A stretch of 64,000 nt of DNA from Mixia osmundae IAM 14324 (taxonomy: Eukaryota; Basidiomycota; Mixiomycetes; Mixiales; Mixiaceae): positions 124,001 through 188,000 of the forward strand of contig NW_014575549.1 of NCBI RefSeq assembly GCF_000708205.1. Direction: 5' to 3'. Shown in pieces: positions 31,111-42,400 of the stretch (position 1 is the first letter of the stretch; each line of letters begins with the position of its first letter). The notes below the pieces were generated by a model. The model did no database searches, had not been told where the DNA came from, and saw nothing but the letters and a program-made list of their open reading frames with translations. Both the position numbers and the translations under genes were made by a program.

Positions 31111-31738
31111 ATGGGCTTGACGCAAGAGAAGCTCGGCTCCCTCTTTGCCTCGCTCTGGACACGCCTAGCGACACTCAGCACGGATGATCGCCCTGCTGAG
31201 ATCTTGCGAGCCTCTCTCGAGCTGCTCTCAGTCTACTGCGTTGCGTTCGTCTCGCTCTGGCCTCAAAGGCAGTCAGAACTCACCAGTAGCTGCAGAAAAG
31301 CCGTGCGGGGCAACCAGCCTGCCCTCGTAGCGACAAAGTTGCGACTACTTGTGGTCTATCTCAGTGTGACGTAAGCGATCCATTGACGAGCGTAGCCGAG
31401 TGTACGCCTGCTCAAAGCGGCTGGACAGGGGTCATAGAGCCCTCCTTGCGACGCCGGACTTCACGGCGGCTTACATGACAGTATCACGCAATCTCGAGAG
31501 TCAGCTTGTGCGTGGCTCGCCGCCCGCCTCTGCGGACTCGATCACGACGATGACGACGCCGGAAGGGATGAGAGCCTTCAACGAAGCAAGGCGATCGAGC
31601 GCAGGACGATGGCATTCGAAGACCGTCGAAGTGCCCTGCTTGACTTGTGCCCAGCTCATGACGATCACCACCCCCGTCGTCGCGGTCCGAGACGAGGAGG
31701 AGCACCTGCCGATCTACGAACCACGTTTGCAGCAGTGA
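31111..31738 (+). CDS. Hypothetical protein, structure uncertain
   Basis: Two open segments in the same direction lie between the FMP32-like gene and DAD4. The first, from MGLTQEKLGSLFASLWTRL at 31111 to about 31350, is Leu-rich and helical. The second, 31400..31738, ends HLPIYEPRLQQ. A short intron around 31350-31395 (with ACTTGTGG or AGTGTGAC donors and a GCGTAG acceptor) would be needed to link them, and the frame is not fully resolved. The start looks like an N-myristoylation site, but no GTPase motifs follow, so it is not an ARF. I do not recognise the family. Confidence 0.35.
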
Positions 31739-31795
31739 CAACACGCCCACCAGGCCCACACGACATACTTTATCCTCCTCTCCCGAGCTTGACAT

Positions 31796-32138
31796 CTATT
31801 GCGGTTCCTCGAGCGTACCGGTCGTACGCAAGTTGAACTCGACGTTTCTTTGGTAGTGCGACCACATGTCGGATAGTGCAGTGATGTTGCTGTTGTATGT
31901 ATTGATCTCCTGTCCATCACAGCGTCAAGCAAGCAAGTACATCTCACGACCTGTGAGTTCACCGACCGCGAGAGAGGTACAGAGCTCTATCATGGCATCG
32001 TTGAGCTTTTCCTGTACACTCTTGTCAATTGACATGGCAAGGGCTGTCAGTGTCGTGACGCACGACATTGCCGATGACTCTGCCGAGCAGGATCGTCTGC
32101 TGCTCCTCGTAAGGGTTGTCAAGCACTCGGCTCGTCAT
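31796..32138 (-). CDS. DAD4: DASH/Dam1 complex subunit Dad4
   Basis: This is a small kinetochore protein of the ring-forming DASH complex. Three tiny exons, 32138..32064, 32020..31967 and 31909..31796, give 80 aa. The N-terminus reads NPYEEQQTILLGRVIGNV, the middle VQEKLNDAMIELC, and the C-terminus DMWSHYQRNVEFNL followed by GTLEEPQ. The last two are the Dad4 signature (W..Y.RNVEFHLEATG). All phases are 0 and the length fits the family. The gene is easy to miss because no exon exceeds 114 nt. Confidence 0.93.
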
Positions 32139-32244
32139 CCCTCCGGCGCACCGCTCCCGTCACTGGGCCGAGTAGGCGCGTGTGGTGAGAGTGGTGAGAC
32201 GCGCCACTGGCGCACTGGCGACGACGCAGGGCGACAAGGACGAG

Positions 32245-33352
32245 ATGGGCTTCCTGGGCGTGCTGGCCTCCTTGACAGCCCCGCTGGCCTACGTCATCGT
32301 CCTATTCGGGGGCCTCTCACTCTTCTCAAAGATCTACAGACGGCGAGCAGCAGGTGAGAAAGCCTGGGCCAGTGTCGCCTTTGCAACAGTTGCTCACCTC
32401 TTCATTGGCACAGCTTCGGCGACTTATGAGCCTTGGTACCCTCCGCACCACGATCGTGACATCTATGTCTCACTTCTCTCGCTCGAGCCACCGCCTCAGC
32501 TGCCGATCCTCGTCGCTGCATTGCTCAGGCGAGCTGTCTTCGACGTCAAGCTGATGTGGCAGAACCGGGAGACCAAACAGGCGCTCAACCAGTTGCTACT
32601 CAAAGGACAGATCGGAGACGAGTTGTGGAACCGCTTCCTGGTCGCAGAGAAGGAGCTCGAATTGGAATTGGTAGAGGTCGTAGAGGAAGCCAATACGCTC
32701 AAAGAGGGCTGGGGTCAAGTCATCTTTGGCCTGGCGAACGAGATGGCCATGCACGAGAAGCAGAAGGAGATCTACGAGCAAATACCGAGCTTGCGAGCCC
32801 AAGAGAGCAAGTCGCTCCCTCGCAGACCAGCTCGACGGGTGACTGACGTGTTGACATGTAGAAGCGCGCCTCGAGGAATCTCTCATCAGTGCGCCCAAGG
32901 AACTTCAGATCTCAGGCGCAGTACCGCTCGGTGCCTACAAGCCCGTGTCGCCCAGTGCGAGACAGATCGCCCTCAACGCTCAGGCCATGCAGGCGATGCA
33001 ACAGCAACAGCAAGCCATGCAACAAGCTCAAATGCAAGCCATGCAAGCAGCGCAAGGCAAGGCAACGCCCGGACAAGGACCGCTTCTTCAAGTTGGCCCT
33101 GCACCGCCTGTGACGAATGGCACGGCGAATGGCAAGGCAGTCAAGATCGGAGCGTTGACCAATGGATCACTCGCACCGCCACCCGCCACCGGCTCACGTG
33201 CCACGTCTTCCAACGGCGATGGCGACGAAGACTCTGATGAGGACAGTCCGGAAGAGAAGCCGTCTGGTCAGCCGCGCAATGCGGCCAGCATGGCCGCAAA
33301 GAAGGCTCGCAACAAGAAGAAGAAAGCTGCAAAGGCAAAGAAAGCAAAATGA
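32245..33352 (+). CDS. SEC66: Translocation protein Sec66 (Sec71) with long C-terminal extension
   Basis: It is a subunit of the ER Sec62/63 complex for post-translational import. Exons 32245..32353, 32414..32806 and 32862..33352 give 330 aa. The start is followed by a membrane segment (LTAPLAYVIVLFGGLSLF), then YEPWYPPHHDRDIYVSLL, LLKGQIGDELWNRFLVAEKE and EGWGQVIFGLANEMAMHEKQ. The intron at 32807 begins GCAAGT (GC-AG). The third exon encodes LEESLISAPKELQISG and then a low-complexity extension: a Gln/Met/Ala-rich stretch, an acidic patch and a Lys/Ala tail. Yeast Sec66 is 206 aa, so about 120 residues are extra. Confidence 0.93.
32807..32861 (+). other. SEC66: GC-AG intron in SEC66
   Basis: The donor is GA|GCAAGT and the acceptor TAG, 55 nt. 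It joins LRAQE to KARLEES in phase 1. GT donors in the area are in the wrong phase or leave under 25 nt. Confidence 0.87.
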
Positions 33353-33454
33353 TGATGTCCCGGATCGCTCGCTAGTCCTCCTGTCTTTGCGCCTTTTACA
33401 ATGTGGGTTGTACAACACCAATTCGCATGCAACATTACTCGTCCCTTTTGCGCT

Positions 33455-34210
33455 TCACTGTGCAGACTTGGGCGTCAGCTTGAACCGGCTCGAGATGATC
33501 GCTTCGAGCTTCGGCCATGTGATATCGCTCGTCTCGCCTTGCACAGTCACCAAACGATCTCCCGCCTTGGCGTAGTAGTCCAGCAAAGGCTTGTTTTCCT
33601 TGTGATACCTCTCGAGCCTCTTGGCAAACGTCGCGACATCATCATCAGGCCGCTTCGATAGCGCTTCTCCCGTCACGTCATCCTTGCCTGCCACTTTTGG
33701 CGGATTGAAGGAGAGGTTGTACGTCCTACCCGAGGGCGCGTGAATCCAACGCTCCTCTATCCTCTGAAGTATGACGCGATCAGGCACGTCGAGATTGACA
33801 ATGAGCGTCAATCGATCGCCAAACGACTCGAGCGCGTCGTCTAAGAGCTGGGCTTGCCGTGCTGTGCGTGGGTAGCCGTCTATGAGCCAGTCTTTTGCAG
33901 AAAGTGCCTGCAAGTGGGGTTGCATTAACCGTGCGATCACTTCGTCAGGCAGCAATCCTGCCATGTCTCGTCAGCTCAGTGCAAGTCGCAAGCTCAGATT
34001 CACACCTCCCGATCTCATGACGGCTTCGGCTTTGAGACCTAGCTCGGTGCCTAGGCTGACCTCTTTGCGGAGTAGATCCCCCACAACGACGCTGGCGAGC
34101 TCATTGCGCGCGAGCAACCGGCTCGACAGTGTGCCTTTGCCAGAACCCGGTGCTCCCAGTATTGTCATGCGCAATTGCGCAGCTGCATGAGATGCATATC
34201 GCCGGAGCAT
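33455..34210 (-). CDS. ADK2: Mitochondrial GTP:AMP phosphotransferase (adenylate kinase 3 type)
   Basis: Exons 34210..34006 and 33957..33455 give 235 aa. The N-terminus (MLRRYASHAAAQLRM) is a short presequence. The P-loop ILGAPGSGKGTLSSRL, VVGDLLRKEV, the intron-spanning MRSGGLLPDEVIARL, WLIDGYPRTARQAQ and the LID region (ERWIHAPSGRTYNLSFNPPK, then RPDDD) follow in order. The LID lacks the zinc-binding Cys set and matches the GTP-using mitochondrial class. The C-terminus carries a few extra residues. Stops of SEC66 and ADK2 face each other about 100 bp apart. Confidence 0.95.
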
Positions 34211-34639
34211 TGCTCGCTCTCGACAGCGCTCGCTCGGCTTCGCGCTTCGCGTCTTGCGGCATTTTCGAATTTGCTAGATGAATTATGCTAGCCATGCGCT
34301 GAGCCCCAAAGCGACCCAAACCGGCGGTTCCGTCTGTTGGCGCAGGATCTCGGCCCAAGCTGGCGCAGCCGTGAGGTCTGCTCGCGTATGAATCATACTG
34401 ATGCCATGGAGACCGAATTGTGAGAAGAAGAGGGGTTGTCAAGACAGGAGTCCTGCGGGGGTGTAGCATCGGTCTCTAGGTTTTCCACAACAGGCCGACG
34501 CCCACGTCGCAGATCGTCGGGTCGACATAGGCGGCTTTGCGGACATAGACCAGCATGTCGACGACCTCCAAGCTGCTCGGCAGCCGTAGCAAAGGCGTAC
34601 TGGCAAGCTCACAGTGCATCTGTTGAGGCGCGTTGACTG
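34211..34639. promoter_or_regulatory. Divergent intergenic region ADK2 / GPCR
   Basis: This 429-bp stretch separates two start codons and must hold both promoters. The small open frames in it look like chance. I see no recognisable site. Confidence 0.45.
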
Positions 34640-36143
34640 ATGGCTCTACTCCCTTTGGACAGGCTGTTGCGATATGTGGTTCGGTCAGTCGAGCTCGCGG
34701 GCTATACTTAGCATAGAGCTCATGTAGGAGCAGATCTCCGCTACGGCCACGCTCGTCCTGCTCGTCGGCGCAACCTATCTGCTACTCAGGCCAAGGATAA
34801 AACGACTCCGGTCTGCCACGCCAGATAGCTCGAATGACCATCACGATTCGTCTAGAGCGGAGCGCTTCTTGCGCAGTCAGTTCGGCGTCTTCTTCCTCAA
34901 CTTGATCTTTGCCGACCTCTTGCAAGCCTTGGGATTCTCGGCGTCTTATCATTGGGTCATCCTCAAGCAATTCAGCGATAACCCAGCTGGCCTATGTACT
35001 GCTCAAGCTGTCGCTATACAAGTTGGGGATGGTCAGTCCTTGGCTTCACTGGCACTACTTCCTGCTGATCATAGTCCTCGAGTACAGTCGCGGCGGCCAT
35101 CTGGTCACTCTCAATCGCGATACACACAACAATGATTCTCGTGGCGCGCTATCGCCCGACTAACAGGGTCGTCGCGATATGGATGTTCTGCAATTGGGCG
35201 GTCACCATCATCTTCGCTTCCGTCGGTCCGGGCGCCGTGGCCACACCCGAAGGCGGCCCATTCTGTATGTATCTCTCTATTTGGCAAGCGATCAGAGCTG
35301 ACTTGCCCGACAGACAACGTCGCCGGAGCTTGGTGCTGGATTGACAAGTCATACGAAGATTATCGGCTATGGTTCCATTACGTCTTTGTCTTCCTGGCCG
35401 GCGCTGGCAATCTTGTGCTCTACACCATCGTCTTCTTCACCATTCGACATCGCCTCGACTTTAGGTCGATGCGAGGCAATGGAACGAACACGCAGACGAC
35501 GATGGTCGAATCTGGCTCGCAAGCACAGCGGAAGCCATCCATTATACCCCAATCGTCGAGAGGCGTAGCAGAAACATCAAACAGTCGAGCCATTGACAGC
35601 ATAGCTCAACGGATGATGTACTACCCGCTCGTCTATCTGATCGTCATCACCCCCATCTCGGTCTATAGAATCGCCGGTATTGCTGGCCATCAGTTCAGCT
35701 TCACCGCTGCGGTCGTGGCTGGCTCGTTCTATACGCTGGGCGGATTAGCCGACGTAGTACTCTGGCTCCTCACGCGAAACTTGATCAGTTTCCCCAGGAA
35801 ATTCGGCCTCGGCGTAAAGACTTCACAGGGCGATCGAACTCATCTCGCCTCCCTGCCGCTCGTGACCCAGCATGCCAGTGTGGTCAGCTCGAGAGGTCAC
35901 AGAACAGATGTCGACACGGGCTCTGGCAGCTTCAAGCTGCCCTTTGATTCGCCCTTTGATGATCTCGAGCGGACAGTCACTGGCAGTGAGCAGCCAAAGT
36001 ACGATCTCGTCGATGTTCCCTACTTCACGAAAGAAGGGACGTATGTCAATGACGATTCGCCGCCGCATTCGACAGCGGCGTTACAAAGAGTGACGTTGAG
36101 CTCCAGCGAGCACTCGCACGAATCAACGCATACTGGCAAGTAA
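34640..36143 (+). CDS. Git3/cAMP-receptor-like G-protein-coupled receptor
   Basis: Exons 34640..34675, 34728..35031, 35088..35264 and 35314..36143 give 448 aa with seven membrane segments: ATATLVLLVGATYLLL, FGVFFLNLIFADLLQALGF, VAAAIWSLSIAIHTTMIL, VVAIWMFCNWAVTIIFASVG, FHYVFVFLAGAGNLVLYTIV, MYYPLVYLIVITPISVYRI and AAVVAGSFYTLGGLADVVLW. GLCTAQAVAIQVGDV before TM3, AGAWCWI before TM5 and the order of segments match fungal glucose/cAMP-receptor-like proteins that act on Gpa2 and cAMP. The third cytoplasmic loop is long and polar, and the tail is Ser-rich. The first coding exon is only 36 nt; it is the least certain part. The ligand is unknown. Confidence 0.85.
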
Positions 36144-36237
36144 TGCTGCGTCTATCGACGCCTTGGGAGATATTTGTGGGGAATCCTTGCATCTTGTACG
36201 CTTGTAGACTTTCGCAATGCATTGCATCGTTGAGCAT

Positions 36238-37605
36238 CTATTTGTAGCCTAATTCTGCGAGTCTAAGTAATTTTGCTTTCTCTCGGAGTTCTCTACGCCA
36301 TTGCGGTGTCTCGAAGAAACGGCCCTCTTCGTCATGATCTCGATCGTCATCGTCGTGTCTGCCCTCACCGACAGACAACATCAGCGAGTCCGAGAGATCA
36401 AACTCGGCAGGATATCCTAGTACATGCGCCTTTGTTGGCTCTTGTACTCTGCCGGGCTTGAGACTGATGTCATTGACGTTTGCAGCAGCTCGCCAGGTTC
36501 GAGCGACATAGCGCGCTTGTGCATCCGCCAGAGGAAAGGGAACGATCATCTTGGCAAGGCAAAGAAACGCAAGGCTCGGATCGGGTTCGTAGAAGATGTC
36601 TCCCTCTGCGAGATGAAGTACAGATGGTCCTCCCACGGCTCGGGCTGCTGTGTCGACGAATGAGGGAGGCGGGGGCACATGAGGATGCGGTCGTTCACTC
36701 GTGAGCGGTGCTGCGGAAAATGGCGCATCCTCCGTATGACAGAACGGGAAGTGATAAGAGTAGCCTGTCGCGAATAAGATGAGCGTGATGTCGTCACGAT
36801 GCGTGCCGTCTATAAAGTGGATGCCATTGCCCTCTGTGCGTTCTATGGGCGGTACGACTGAGATTCGAGAAACCCAGTCTTGCTCGACGCCATCCCTTGC
36901 TTCTGTCTGACCACCGTGACAGCTCTGGACTACGCGTACATCGGGCGAGGACACGGCGATCTCTCGCAGGACATCCTGCGCTGACGGGCCAGCGCCGACG
37001 ACGAGACACCGTTCATTTGCAAAGTCTTGCGCGCGGCGGTACCACCGGGCGTGCGCTATCTTGGGGAAGGTCCACAAGTTCTCGATGGGCGGTATGTATG
37101 GCACAGTGTAATGACCGTTGGCGACGCAGACCCAATCGTACTCTGTTGTCGCCTCGACTTCCTCCGAGTCCAGCCTGCGCGTCGTCACTTTCCAAGATCC
37201 CTTTCCCCTGGCATGCCGCAATCTTGTGACAATAGTGTTGAATTTGACGACATCGCTGTCCTTCCCAAGCACTTTGCAGAGGTACGACGTCACCTCGTCA
37301 GGCCCAGCAAAATTGGTTGCAGCTTCAAACCGTTGCGTACGAAACGACATGAGATCTTTCGGCAGGTTGCTCCTCAGACCCGGATACATGGGCGTCGCAG
37401 GTAGACTGATCGAGCTGCCCCGGGCGACTGCTCTGCCAGCAGCATCGAATGAGATCTTGCAAGGTCCAGGATCGCGATCGAGGATCCAAGCGCCGCCAGG
37501 AGATGATCGAGCTTCATATGCCGTGACGGAGAAGCCGGCAGCCTTGAATTGACGTATGGCAGCGATGCCGCTGGCGCCGCAGCCAATGACGCATACTCGC
37601 GACAT
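36238..37605 (-). CDS. Flavin-containing monooxygenase
   Basis: A single 455-aa exon starting MSRVCVIGCGASGIAAIRQF, which holds the FAD-binding GxGxxG. The second nucleotide fold is CLVVGAGPSAQDVLREIA. The sequence between, FPKIAHARWYRRAQDF, occupies the place of the FMO fingerprint (F..G..H...Y/F). ILFATGYSYHFPF is the ATG-Y motif typical of FMOs. The frame is open 290 nt upstream to an ATG at 37896, but that part overlaps the divergent gene and has no family similarity. The substrate is unknown. Confidence 0.9.
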   Translation of the reverse strand: MSRVCVIGCGASGIAAIRQFKAAGFSVTAYEARSSPGGAWILDRDPGPCKISFDAAGRAVARGSSISLPATPMYPGLRSNLPKDLMSFRTQRFEAATNFAGPDEVTSYLCKVLGKDSDVVKFNTIVTRLRHARGKGSWKVTTRRLDSEEVEATTEYDWVCVANGHYTVPYIPPIENLWTFPKIAHARWYRRAQDFANERCLVVGAGPSAQDVLREIAVSSPDVRVVQSCHGGQTEARDGVEQDWVSRISVVPPIERTEGNGIHFIDGTHRDDITLILFATGYSYHFPFCHTEDAPFSAAPLTSERPHPHVPPPPSFVDTAARAVGGPSVLHLAEGDIFYEPDPSLAFLCLAKMIVPFPLADAQARYVARTWRAAANVNDISLKPGRVQEPTKAHVLGYPAEFDLSDSLMLSVGEGRHDDDDRDHDEEGRFFETPQWRRELREKAKLLRLAELGYK

Positions 37606-37882
37606 CGACACTGCGCTGCACGCTTCTGCTTGCGGCGCTGCGAAGACCATCAGCATGTCAAGTGTAACAGAAAAACTATTGACATCAGGCGCGTCGAAGA
37701 GCGTGCGCGCTTTGCCGTGCCACGCCGCCGCTAGCTCGGGTCCCTCTGGCTCTTGTATACATTCGTTTGGGTGAGTCTGCATGCTTCGCGCTGTCAGCTG
37801 ATTGACTCTGATGGCAAGCACAGTGTAGCAAGACTGCGCTGGCGCAGCTCGCTTGGACCTCTTTCTTGTTTTCAGGCGCGGC

Positions 37883-39307
37883 ATGAAGCAAGCCATCGAG
37901 CTGGACTTGCAGAGGCACCATGCATTACCGCGAGCGGCGAAACATCATCACTTTGGCGAACATGCTATACGACATACGTACGAAAAGAGTCTCAAGCGGC
38001 GTGCACACCATAGCAGCAGCTCGCAGCGTGCTGCTAATACAGCAGCAGCCGCAGCGGCCGAGGCTACGGCCACAACATCTGCACGACACCGCGCAAGTGC
38101 AGCGGTAGCCGAAACAACGGCAGCTGAAGCATCAGCGAGCAACAATGTTGTCGTCGTGACCGTTGCTGGCACTTCAGCAATGACAGTCACGCGAGGTGCA
38201 GCGGCAACTGCCACCGCCGCTTCACTCGCCCCTACTACACCGCCAGCATCAGCACCTTATGCGCTCAATACAAACAGTACCCCTACGCAATATCCCAGCA
38301 ATTTCGCCAAGCAGGCCAAAGTGGATAGTGCGAGCTTAGTCGCACTGACCACGTATCAGGCCACAGGGGTCGACACTGTGCATCCGAGGCATGCTCACTG
38401 CATTCTCGCAGCTAGCGCGGCTGATCTAGTACTGTACAGTCTGACAGCGACGGCAGAATCAGCTCAGGCCGCCACAACGCATCCGGTCGCATTGAGTAAA
38501 GGTGCTCTCATCGCTATCATCGCTGCAGGCGGTATCCTCTTCGTCACCTTTGTGGCTCTGGCGCTATGGTGGTGCATCTCGCGGTGCCGTAAGAGGAGGA
38601 GAAAAGACAAAAATTGGCGAAAGATCGGCGAACCCCAGCTACGCCCGACGGGATTAGACCGCACACCGACGGACTCGCCCACCGTCTTCGGCTCAAACGG
38701 TAGCATGACACGCGATCTCAGTTCTGGATCGATCGAGAGTGACGAGAAGCTGGCCGAAAGGGGCGGAAGGAGGCCAAACAAGGCGACACTTTCCACTGCG
38801 CAATGGTCATCGCCTGGCGCGACACCATCAGCTCAATTTTATCCCATGCCAGTCAGTCATTCCGCCTATTCGCTCAACACGGCACGAGAGAACGAAGACT
38901 TTGGCCGGACGGCAGATCCGGCAGAACGGAACATGCCGCAATCGTCCTCTCAACGTCAAATATGGCCGCCACCAGCGCCGCCGATACCCACCATACGAGC
39001 ACCTGAACCTACATCCTATAATCGACCACCATTTCGGCATCTGACCCCGATCAGCGAGCACAGCAGATCAGAAATCTCCTATGCTCCCTCTAGCGAGCCC
39101 GACACAGACACCCATGACTTTCGGGCGGTTACTCGCGAGACAATGTCAGAACCCAGAGCACTCCAGCGGCCGCCTGTACGGCAGAGCTCTTATGGCGATG
39201 TCAGCAGGACTGCACCTGCGCCTGTGCGTAACACAGGCGGCCTGCTCTCCGTCCAGCCAAATCGAGGCCCCGTCGATTCTGTCTACTCGATGTACTCTGA
39301 CCAATGA
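37883..39307 (+). CDS. Single-pass membrane protein with Ala/Thr/Ser-rich ectodomain
   Basis: A 474-aa frame from the first ATG. The N-terminal half is rich in Ala, Thr and Ser and likely O-glycosylated. One helix (LIAIIAAGGILFVTFVALAL) is followed by a basic stop (SRCRKRRRK). The cytoplasmic half has many Ser, Pro and Arg residues and ends SVYSMYSDQ. This layout resembles fungal wall-stress or polarity sensors (Skg6/Axl2-like), but there is no clear signal peptide; a missed upstream exon with a signal is likely, as a possible acceptor (TTTTCAG) lies just before the start. No family is assigned. Confidence 0.6.
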   Translation: MKQAIELDLQRHHALPRAAKHHHFGEHAIRHTYEKSLKRRAHHSSSSQRAANTAAAAAAEATATTSARHRASAAVAETTAAEASASNNVVVVTVAGTSAMTVTRGAAATATAASLAPTTPPASAPYALNTNSTPTQYPSNFAKQAKVDSASLVALTTYQATGVDTVHPRHAHCILAASAADLVLYSLTATAESAQAATTHPVALSKGALIAIIAAGGILFVTFVALALWWCISRCRKRRRKDKNWRKIGEPQLRPTGLDRTPTDSPTVFGSNGSMTRDLSSGSIESDEKLAERGGRRPNKATLSTAQWSSPGATPSAQFYPMPVSHSAYSLNTARENEDFGRTADPAERNMPQSSSQRQIWPPPAPPIPTIRAPEPTSYNRPPFRHLTPISEHSRSEISYAPSSEPDTDTHDFRAVTRETMSEPRALQRPPVRQSSYGDVSRTAPAPVRNTGGLLSVQPNRGPVDSVYSMYSDQ

Positions 39308-39434
39308 CGAAAGCACGCATTCTGGCACGCTTGTACCCGCCGTTCACGATGCATTAGACTGTCTTTCAGGCCCTGCGTGGCAATGTCGAGCGACGCGTCT
39401 GACTTTCCATCGTCCGGCCGTGACTGTGCTGATC

Positions 39435-42400
39435 ATGGACAGATCGAGCCTTGCTCACCGCAGAGACCTCGAACCTGACTCTCGCAATGTATACCATCCA
39501 TCGGCAGGCTTCAGGGCACCTGCAACGCCTATCCGGACGCCCACAAGCCTCAGCCGACCCTTCACACCCAAGCTGCCATGCTACAGATTTCCTCAAGTCT
39601 TCGCGAGTCCTTCTGCTCTCTCCATAGACTGCCAGGTACCCACTAGAGACAGCTCTGAGACGCATACGCCGGACGCGAGAAACATAGGGACCTTCTCAAT
39701 CGCGCAGCCTCCGACGCCCTTCACTCTTCGCACAAGCTTGCATACTCGTTCGGGCATGACCGGAACACCCCAATACGCACACAAGAAGTTCGTTCCAGCG
39801 CCTTACACTCGTCCTCCTTCTCAGCAGCCTTTGCTCATACCTCAGGCTCGCCGTGCCGATCCGAGCGACGAAGCGCTAGGAGACCGAAGATACAAGGCTC
39901 AACTATGGCAGGGTCCCGACGCTGCGCGGTGCTTGGGACCGTGCCAGAGTCATGTCGGGATCCTAGCCAGAGCTGCTCAGAGCGCGGATTGGCACCATCA
40001 GCGCTGCGAAGGGAGTGAGCTAGAGCAGGACGAGAATCACTTTGCTCACGAGCGAGCACATTCGCCTCTGTCAGAGGAGCAGTACTGGTCAGATGACGAG
40101 CAGCTCTCGATGGCATTGACATCAGACCCGCTCACTTCCCCCACGCCCGTGGCACTGCCTGTCGATCGCAACTCAGCGGACGCGGCTGCTGCTGCACATG
40201 AGCGTGATGCTCTGGGCTCGCCCGACGCGTGCATTCATACCTCGAGAGGTTGTCAAGCAAATCCTGTGCAGCGAAAGACGTCTGGCATGCCCTCGCGGGC
40301 AGATGAAAGCCGGCAGGCAAGATATCAGCAAGGCCAGGCGACGCCTCTTTCAAGGTTGCCGACCAAGCCTGCTGCCGAGCTGAGGTCCACGACCGCGCTG
40401 CGTAAGTTTGCCGATAAGCCTTGGAGGCTCTACTGATTGTTGCGCGTCTAGCTGACGCTCATCGAAGCTGCTTCCCATTCACGACCTTCAACATCATGCA
40501 GAGTCAATGCTATGAATCAGTCTACCAGAGTGACTCGAACGTAGTGGTCAGCGCGCCCACGAGCAGCGGCAAGACTGTTTTGTTCGAGCTCGGGGTTCTG
40601 CGAGCGTTATCAGCCAATGGACGCGCGCGTGCGATCTACTTTGCGCCGACCAAATCACTTTGCGCAGAGCGACTCAACGCTTGGTCGCGCAAATTCCTCC
40701 CGCTCGGTTTCGCGTGCGCCGAGATCACCGGCGATACTGACGTGCACAACCTGGCAGTGATCAAACAGGCCCGCGTGATCGTCACTACGCCGGAAAAATG
40801 GGACAGTATCACTCGCCGATGGCCCGAAAACCAAGCCATGCTGTCATCGATTGCTCTGATCTGTATCGACGAGTGTCACACACTCAACGAGAAACGGGGC
40901 AGCACGCTCGAAGTCATCGTCATGCGCATGCGATCTCGAGTGCTGGGCTTGCGCGTCATTGCCGTTAGCGCGACGGTCCCTAATGTCAGCGACGTCGCGC
41001 AATGGCTTCATGCGTCCGACGGCAGTCCCGCCATATGCCTCTCATTTGGCGACGAGGTCAGACCGTGTGCTCTGACTCGCGCAGTATGCGCCTATCCACG
41101 AAAGCCTCAAACGAACGACTTCGTTTTTGCTCGGTCGCTCGATAGCAAGCTGATCGACGTCGTGCAAAAGTACTGCGATCACAGACCAGCTCTCATCTTT
41201 TGCAACAGTCGCAAGGCATGCGCACAAGCCGCAGAGACGCTTGTGGCAGACATCGGCAAAGCAAAGGCGAAACCTTGGCCTCGATCCAAGCCGATGCAAG
41301 CCAGGCCGGAAGATAGCACGCTGGCCTATACGACAGCAGCGGGCATAGGTTTTCATCATGCTGGGTTGAGTCAGCGCGACCGTCAGCTCATCGAGCAAAG
41401 CTTCCTCGACGGTGCGCTTCACGCCATCTGCACCACTTCCACGCTCGCTGTCGGTGTCAACCTACCTGCCTATGCCGTCATCATCAAAGGCACCAGGATC
41501 TACAGTGAAGGCTCTATGCAAGACTATAGCAATCTCGACATGTTGCAGATGGCAGGACGAGCAGGCCGACCTCAGTTCGACAAGTCGGGAGTAGTCGTCA
41601 TCATGACAGATAATGACTCGCGCAGCAAGTATGAGCATTTGACCGCGTCCAAGACGACTGTTGAAAGCTGTCTACACACGAGTCTCGCCGAGCATATCAA
41701 CGCCGAGTGTCAGCTCGGCACAATCACGAGCTTTGAGACTGCAATCGCATGGATCAAGTCCAGCTTCCTCCGCGTACGCATTGGCAAGAACCCTCGACTT
41801 TACGGCATTATCGATGACACAGTCTCGCCGGATGCCAAGCTGGAGGAGATCGTACGCGACTGTCTTCTCTGTCTTGTGCGAGATGGGATCATGAGCGATC
41901 AGGCCGGGCTTAAAGTATTCGCTTGCACTCGTACGTTCGCAGCTCGCTCGTGAGTATGTGCTGACGCGAAGAATAGCATACGGCGGCATACTATCAAAGT
42001 TCTGCATATCACACAAGACGTTTGCCAAATTGCTCGCCGCATCAGATTCAGGTACTATGCGTGGCCTTCTCGAAGCTATCGCCTCCGCTGACGAGTTCTC
42101 CACGATGCGACTCACGACGAGTGACCGTCAAGCTTATGCGGAAGCCGCAAGGAAACACAACATCCGCTTTGAAGTCGCAAAGGTCGGCACAGTCAAGGAC
42201 AAGATCTTCGTGCTCGTACAGCTCGTCATCTCACGGGTATCGATGCACGAGTCAAAGTCGAACGCCAGCTTTCATTCGGATCATCTGCAAGCTTGGCCAC
42301 ACCTGTTGCGCATCACAAAGGCTCTCGTCGAAATCTGTCTCGTCAGTCAGCACGGCGCGAGCATCCGAGCCGCCCTTGAGCTTATGCGATCTATAAACGC

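Noticed and set aside
31111-31170. An ARF-like GTPase start (MGLTQEKL)
   Set aside because: The myristoylation-like start is not followed by any G motif within 100 codons.
37606-37896. N-terminal extension of the flavin monooxygenase by 97 residues
   Set aside because: It overlaps the divergent gene and has no domain. The FAD motif begins right after the ATG at 37605.
39081-39434. Open frame upstream of the HFM1 start
   Set aside because: It overlaps the end of the membrane-protein gene in another frame and has no conserved content. The first ATG with the right downstream frame is 39435.
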